Source: Corynebacterium sp. Marseille-P3884 (GTDB taxonomy: Bacteria; Actinomycetota; Actinomycetes; Mycobacteriales; Mycobacteriaceae). Taken from it: a stretch of DNA of 64,000 nt. The stretch is from positions 124,001 to 188,000 of the forward strand of contig NZ_JAGKSD010000003.1 in assembly GCF_017942225.1 (NCBI RefSeq). Reading direction: 5' to 3'. Shown one piece after another: positions 61,056 through 64,000 of the stretch. A program made the position numbers and the translations under genes. The notes below the pieces were generated by a model. That model searched no databases. It saw only the letters and a list, made by a program, of their open reading frames with translations, and was not told the origin of the DNA. The first letter of the stretch is position 1. Each line of letters opens with the position of its first letter.

Positions 61056-62015
61056 GTGTATTTCGGTGGTATTGACAATGCAGTAGGCCAAGCCATTGCT
61101 CTCCTCGACTTGATCGGTGTGTTTCTCAACGCGATCATCGGCGGGACCGTAGCTCGGCGAATGAGATTCGACGCGGTGGGCTTCATGCTCATCGCCATCA
61201 TTTCGGGCATGGCTGGCGGCATGATGCGCGATGCCTTGATCGGCAACACCCCCGTCGCCGCGCTTGCCGACCCCTGGTACATCTCCGTTGCCGTCCTCGG
61301 CGCCGCCACCGCTTTCTTCGCTAACCTCCACGGTTATGTGTGGGAACTCGCGCGCTTCCACGGCGACATGATCATTCTCGGTGTCTGGTGCACCACCGGC
61401 ACTATTACCGCGATCGGAGCCGGCGTCGCGTGGCCTGGCTGCATCCTCATGGGCGTTCTCACCGCGACCGGCGGCATGGTCATCCGCGAGGTTCTCATCG
61501 GGCGGATCCCCCGCATTCTCAACGACCAGCAGATGTACGTCGTCCCCGCCATCGCAGGGTCGATCACCGCCATGGTCCTCTACAACGCCGGGCACGCCAC
61601 CGCCGCTATCGCCGCCGCGCCGCTCGTCGGCTTCGCGCTCGGCACCGCCGCGTACTGGGCCGGCTGGTATGTCCCGGTCACCATGAAGAATGCGCCGATA
61701 AACACGTGGGCGCGCTTCATGTTCACGCCCATCGGCAAGCTCGAGCCAGAAGCTTTGCGACGCTGGCGCCTCACCAAATCCTCCGTTCCCTCCGACGATC
61801 CACTTGCCGACGACGGCATGATGCCCACCAAGGGCGAAGTCCGCGAAGCTCTCCGCGGGGCTGCTGCCCCTTCCTACCGTCCTGATGCACGCCCCGGCTC
61901 CGACTCGAGCTCCCACCCCGCCACTCGCGACGAGTTCCTGGGTGCTTTGTATCGGGTGTTCGTCGATTCGCGCGGCGAAGACTCCGCGGACGGTTGGGCC
62001 GTTAAACGTAGTTGA
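61056..62015 (+). CDS. Trimeric intracellular cation (TRIC) channel family protein
   Basis: A 319-residue membrane protein with about seven helices and the internal repeat of the bacterial TRIC family (formerly UPF0126): FMLIAIISGMAGGMMRDALI and LMGVLTATGGMVIREVLI share the Gly-rich pore pattern with a conserved basic residue. A 100-residue polar C-terminal tail follows. Likely a K+-permeable channel. GTG 61056 lies 6 nt after TACGAT; no Shine-Dalgarno. Confidence 0.88.
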   Translation: MYFGGIDNAVGQAIALLDLIGVFLNAIIGGTVARRMRFDAVGFMLIAIISGMAGGMMRDALIGNTPVAALADPWYISVAVLGAATAFFANLHGYVWELARFHGDMIILGVWCTTGTITAIGAGVAWPGCILMGVLTATGGMVIREVLIGRIPRILNDQQMYVVPAIAGSITAMVLYNAGHATAAIAAAPLVGFALGTAAYWAGWYVPVTMKNAPINTWARFMFTPIGKLEPEALRRWRLTKSSVPSDDPLADDGMMPTKGEVREALRGAAAPSYRPDARPGSDSSSHPATRDEFLGALYRVFVDSRGEDSADGWAVKRS

Positions 62016-62218
62016 GCAACCTTCAAGCCGTCCTTGAATGATCGGGGGGATCAAGCGGTTGTTGAGGGTTGCCCGTGTGGCTTAAGCGAAGCAACAATTG
62101 CCGAGAGTCACATGAGGGCGTTGGGGAAGACGAGCCTCGTCTGACGCACCACACCTCCGGCCAGCTCCTGGTCGCGGGGGAGCGCTGCGTTTCAACAGCG
62201 AAAGGACACCTTCCCGAC

Positions 62219-62542
62219 ATGACCGCCACCTTGGCCCACGCCGACTCTGCCGCAGCTACCTCCCGCACCCGTTGCGTGCTGTCGATCAGCTCCATGCCGC
62301 GTCACCTGCGTCTGCGTGTCGAGGGCCTAATGTACGAGCACCTCAGCGAACCCTCCTCCGCTTCCTCGTTGGTCAGCGTGTGGGACGTACCATGGTTCAC
62401 CCGCTGGCGCAGGGAACCAACTCGCGACGGAGCCGTCAGCTGTCGCGAAGTCATCGAAGCCTCGGAAGAAGAGATCGCGACATTCCGCAGTGCCTTGACC
62501 GAGCTCGCCCAAACATTCCGCTTCGACGCTCGGGTTGCCTAG
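62219..62542 (+). CDS. Small conserved hypothetical protein
   Basis: A 107-residue protein starting MTATLAHADSAAATSRTRCV. It is acidic at the C-terminus (REVIEASEEEIATFRSALTE), with a central WDVPWFTRWRRE; no membrane segment. ATG 62219 is chosen; AAAGGA is 12 bases upstream and the frame's longer N-terminus looks non-coding. The gap 62,016-62,218 has a TTCAAG/CTTGAA hairpin (62022-62038). Stop shares a CTAG with the acyl carrier protein gene. Confidence 0.6.
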   Translation: MTATLAHADSAAATSRTRCVLSISSMPRHLRLRVEGLMYEHLSEPSSASSLVSVWDVPWFTRWRREPTRDGAVSCREVIEASEEEIATFRSALTELAQTFRFDARVA

Positions 62543-62874
62543 GGCGCGTCGTTCGTCGCAAAGTATTCGGCGAGTTCGCCCAGCGTCGAACTCGGGCTGA
62601 CATCCTCCTCGCTCACCCGCACCCCGAAATGCTCTTCTGCGCGCACCGCGAGCTCAATCCGCGTCAGTGAGTCGACCCCCAAGCTGTCGAGCGTGTCCTC
62701 GGCGCCGACCTCTTCTGCATCCTCGACCGCGCCGACCTTGGCGAAAAGGCTGGCCAGCTGAGCCATCGTGCTGCCCTCGGCGGCGACGGTCTTGTCGGCG
62801 TTCTCCGCGTCGTCCGGGACGAGGTCCGGATCAAGTCCGAGCTTGGCCAAGTCGAGGCGTTGCGAAAGTTCCAT
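62539..62874 (-). CDS. acpM: Acyl carrier protein
   Basis: A 111-residue ACP with an N-terminal extension of about 30 residues, as in mycobacterial/corynebacterial AcpM-like proteins. The phosphopantetheine site is DSLGVDSLTRIELAV (Ser in DSL). It carries acyl chains for lipid synthesis. ATG 62874 lies 7 nt after TAGAAT (complement of 62882-62887), giving a leaderless start. An ACP gene close to aceE is usual in corynebacteria. Confidence 0.9.
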   Translation of the reverse strand: MELSQRLDLAKLGLDPDLVPDDAENADKTVAAEGSTMAQLASLFAKVGAVEDAEEVGAEDTLDSLGVDSLTRIELAVRAEEHFGVRVSEEDVSPSSTLGELAEYFATNDAP

Positions 62875-62973
62875 GCGCCCCATTCTAGAGATACGCAAAG
62901 CGAAAACCCTTGCAGCGCTTAGGTTCGTGCGAACACTGGGCGTGGCAAGGGCTTTGGGAAGATTCAGGGTTCC

Positions 62974-63549
62974 TTAGCGGGGGCGCTTCTCGCAGCCCAC
63001 GCCGTCGCCATCGCGGTCAAGGTGGCTACCGTAACCTGGCTCGTTGCTGCGGATTGGACGACCGAGGTCATTCCACACAGCGCGGCAGTTAGCGTAGGTC
63101 TTCGCCGGGGCCGGCCTCGGCGCCGGCTTAGGCGCGGGTGCGGGCTTAGGCGCGGGCTTCGGAGCGGGTGCAGGCTTCGGGGCTGGCTTAGGCGCGGGCT
63201 TCGGAGCAGGTGCAGGCTTCGGGGCTGGCTTAGGGGCGGGTCCCGGGATGAGACCAGGAGCCGGATTCGGGATAAGACCCTGCTGGATCGCCCAGAGAGC
63301 GCCGCCAGCGACAGCTGCGACCGCAGCTACGACAGCGATGACGATGCCGGCGATCTGTCCATCGGTCAGACCATCTTCGGAGCCGCCATCTTCAGCGGGA
63401 GTTTCCTTTCCCGCGTCTGTGTTGGCCGCTGCGGGGATAGCCACGGGGTCTGCGCCGTTCGCGTTTTCGGCGTCGGCGGCGTGGGCGGGGGACAGTCCGG
63501 CTGCGAATACGGCGGCAGCGGTCGCCAGGGAAATGACGTATTTTTTCAC
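62974..63549 (-). CDS. Exported Excalibur-domain protein with Pro/Ala/Lys linker
   Basis: A 191-residue protein: signal peptide (MKKYVISLATAAAVFAAGLS, cleavage near AHAA), acidic segment, Gly/Ala membrane helix (IAGIVIAVVAAVAAVAGGAL) ending WAIQQGL, a long Pro-Ala-Lys repeat linker (PAPKPAPKPA units), and a C-terminal Excalibur calcium-binding domain (DRDGDGVGCE with its paired Cys in YANCRAVW). Likely surface-displayed across the wall. GTG 63549 is chosen; TTG 63561 is possible. Confidence 0.85.
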   Translation of the reverse strand: MKKYVISLATAAAVFAAGLSPAHAADAENANGADPVAIPAAANTDAGKETPAEDGGSEDGLTDGQIAGIVIAVVAAVAAVAGGALWAIQQGLIPNPAPGLIPGPAPKPAPKPAPAPKPAPKPAPKPAPAPKPAPKPAPAPKPAPRPAPAKTYANCRAVWNDLGRPIRSNEPGYGSHLDRDGDGVGCEKRPR

Positions 63550-63678
63550 AAGAGATAACAATCCGGTATCTGCGGCGAAACCGCAAGCGCAGACGTGTTT
63601 TTACCCCCGAAAACCTCGCCGATACCCCCCCAATACATGTGTTTGGACGCTGCACACGTCGGCTGTGCCCAACCATGC

Positions 63679-63714
63679 GAAAAGCTCCCCGCCCCACAGT
63701 GGGGACGGGGAGCT
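63679..63714 (-). terminator. Terminator of aceE
   Basis: AGCTCCCCG (63683-63691) pairs with CGGGGAGCT (63706-63714), with an inner CCCCAC/GTGGGG helix. On the minus strand the stem is followed by TTTTC. It lies 50 bases after the aceE stop. 63,550-63,763 holds nothing else that I can support. Confidence 0.82.
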
Positions 63715-63763
63715 CATCGGGTGCTAGCGCGGAGTTAGATCTCCTCGCGCGACCTCATTTGAC

Positions 63764-64000
63764 TTAGTCGTCTTTCTTGCTGGGAGTCGCCGGAACCGCA
63801 GCGGTCGGGTCGTCGACCTTGAGGTCCTTGGCGGCCTGGGCGGCGACGGAGATGTCGATCTTGCCTTCGTCGGCAAGCGACGTCAGCGCTGCGACAACCA
63901 TGGACTCAGCGTCGATGTTGAAGTAGCGGCGTGCGGCCTCGCGGGTGTCGGAGAAGCCGAAGCCGTCTGCGCCGAGCACCGTGTAACGGCCCGGGACGTA
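63764..64000 (-). CDS. aceE: Pyruvate dehydrogenase E1 component AceE, C-terminal end (5' part outside window)
   Basis: The last 78 residues of homodimeric E1. [20 protein letters not shown] followed by [18 protein letters not shown] is the strongly conserved end of AceE, with a short variable tail (ATPSKKDD). The frame is open to the window edge, so no start is visible. E1 decarboxylates pyruvate with thiamine diphosphate; in corynebacteria it works in a PDH-ODH supercomplex. Confidence 0.93.
   Translation of the reverse strand, partial: YVPGRYTVLGADGFGFSDTREAARRYFNIDAESMVVAALTSLADEGKIDISVAAQAAKDLKVDDPTAAVPATPSKKDD

Noticed and set aside
63080..63240. Repetitive DNA resembling a microsatellite or CRISPR
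   Set aside because: It encodes the Pro-Ala-Lys linker of the Excalibur protein; units are short and have no spacers.

Overview
The window is high-GC actinobacterial DNA and is best read as part of a Corynebacterium chromosome. The main reasons are gene content and order: fadD15, hemW, hrcA, dnaJ2, rsmE, phoH, ybeY, CNNM/CorC, era, recO, uppS, an arsR/zur pair, glyS, dgt and dnaG; then mazG, lytic transglycosylase, eno, ftsB, DUF501 and ppx; then an acyl carrier protein beside aceE. Many genes start 7 nt after a TANNNT-like -10 box without a Shine-Dalgarno sequence, as expected for the leaderless transcripts common in corynebacteria. No integrase, transposase, phage structural gene or CRISPR array was seen.

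Layout. 1-23,750 is housekeeping: stress chaperones under a CIRCE operator, rRNA methylation and maturation, two tandem pyridoxal-kinase genes (the second in one open frame with the GTPase Era), polyprenyl synthesis, metal homeostasis, glycyl-tRNA synthetase, dNTPase and primase, plus a guanyl-specific RNase/barstar-like pair. 23,750-24,670 holds mazG, flanked by a strong hairpin and a perfect palindrome. 24,675-44,783 is a surface-glycan locus: UDP-GlcNAc epimerase, two UDP-sugar dehydrogenases, a Wzm/Wzt exporter, five glycosyltransferases (two very large), then a minus-strand trio (rhamnosyltransferase-like, TupA-like ATP-grasp, alpha/beta hydrolase) and a divergent cyanophycin-synthetase-like ATP-grasp fused to an acylphosphatase-like domain. 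From about 30 kb the locus looks more A+T rich than its flanks. 45,254-52,396 returns to core genes (secreted proteins, transglycosylase, enolase, FtsB, DUF501, exopolyphosphatase), interrupted by a Panacea-Doc toxin-antitoxin module between ftsB and DUF501. 52,479-64,000 has two tRNA genes, an oxidoreductase, several secreted or membrane-anchored proteins, an XRE-ImmA two-gene cassette set between copies of the abgT 3' end, a frameshifted abgT, a serine hydrolase, a TRIC-type channel, an acyl carrier protein and the 3' end of aceE.

How the genes work together. The glycan locus plausibly makes UDP-ManNAcA and a second uronic acid, assembles a glycan in the cytoplasm and exports it by the ABC transporter. 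The two ATP-grasp ligases and the hydrolase suggest amino-acid or peptide decoration of that acidic glycan, recalling teichuronopeptide. This is the strongest candidate for an undescribed system here; its chemistry is inference. Smaller candidates are the direct-repeat-flanked XRE-ImmA cassette, the PdxY-Era fused frame, and the structured leader in front of a CAU tRNA gene.
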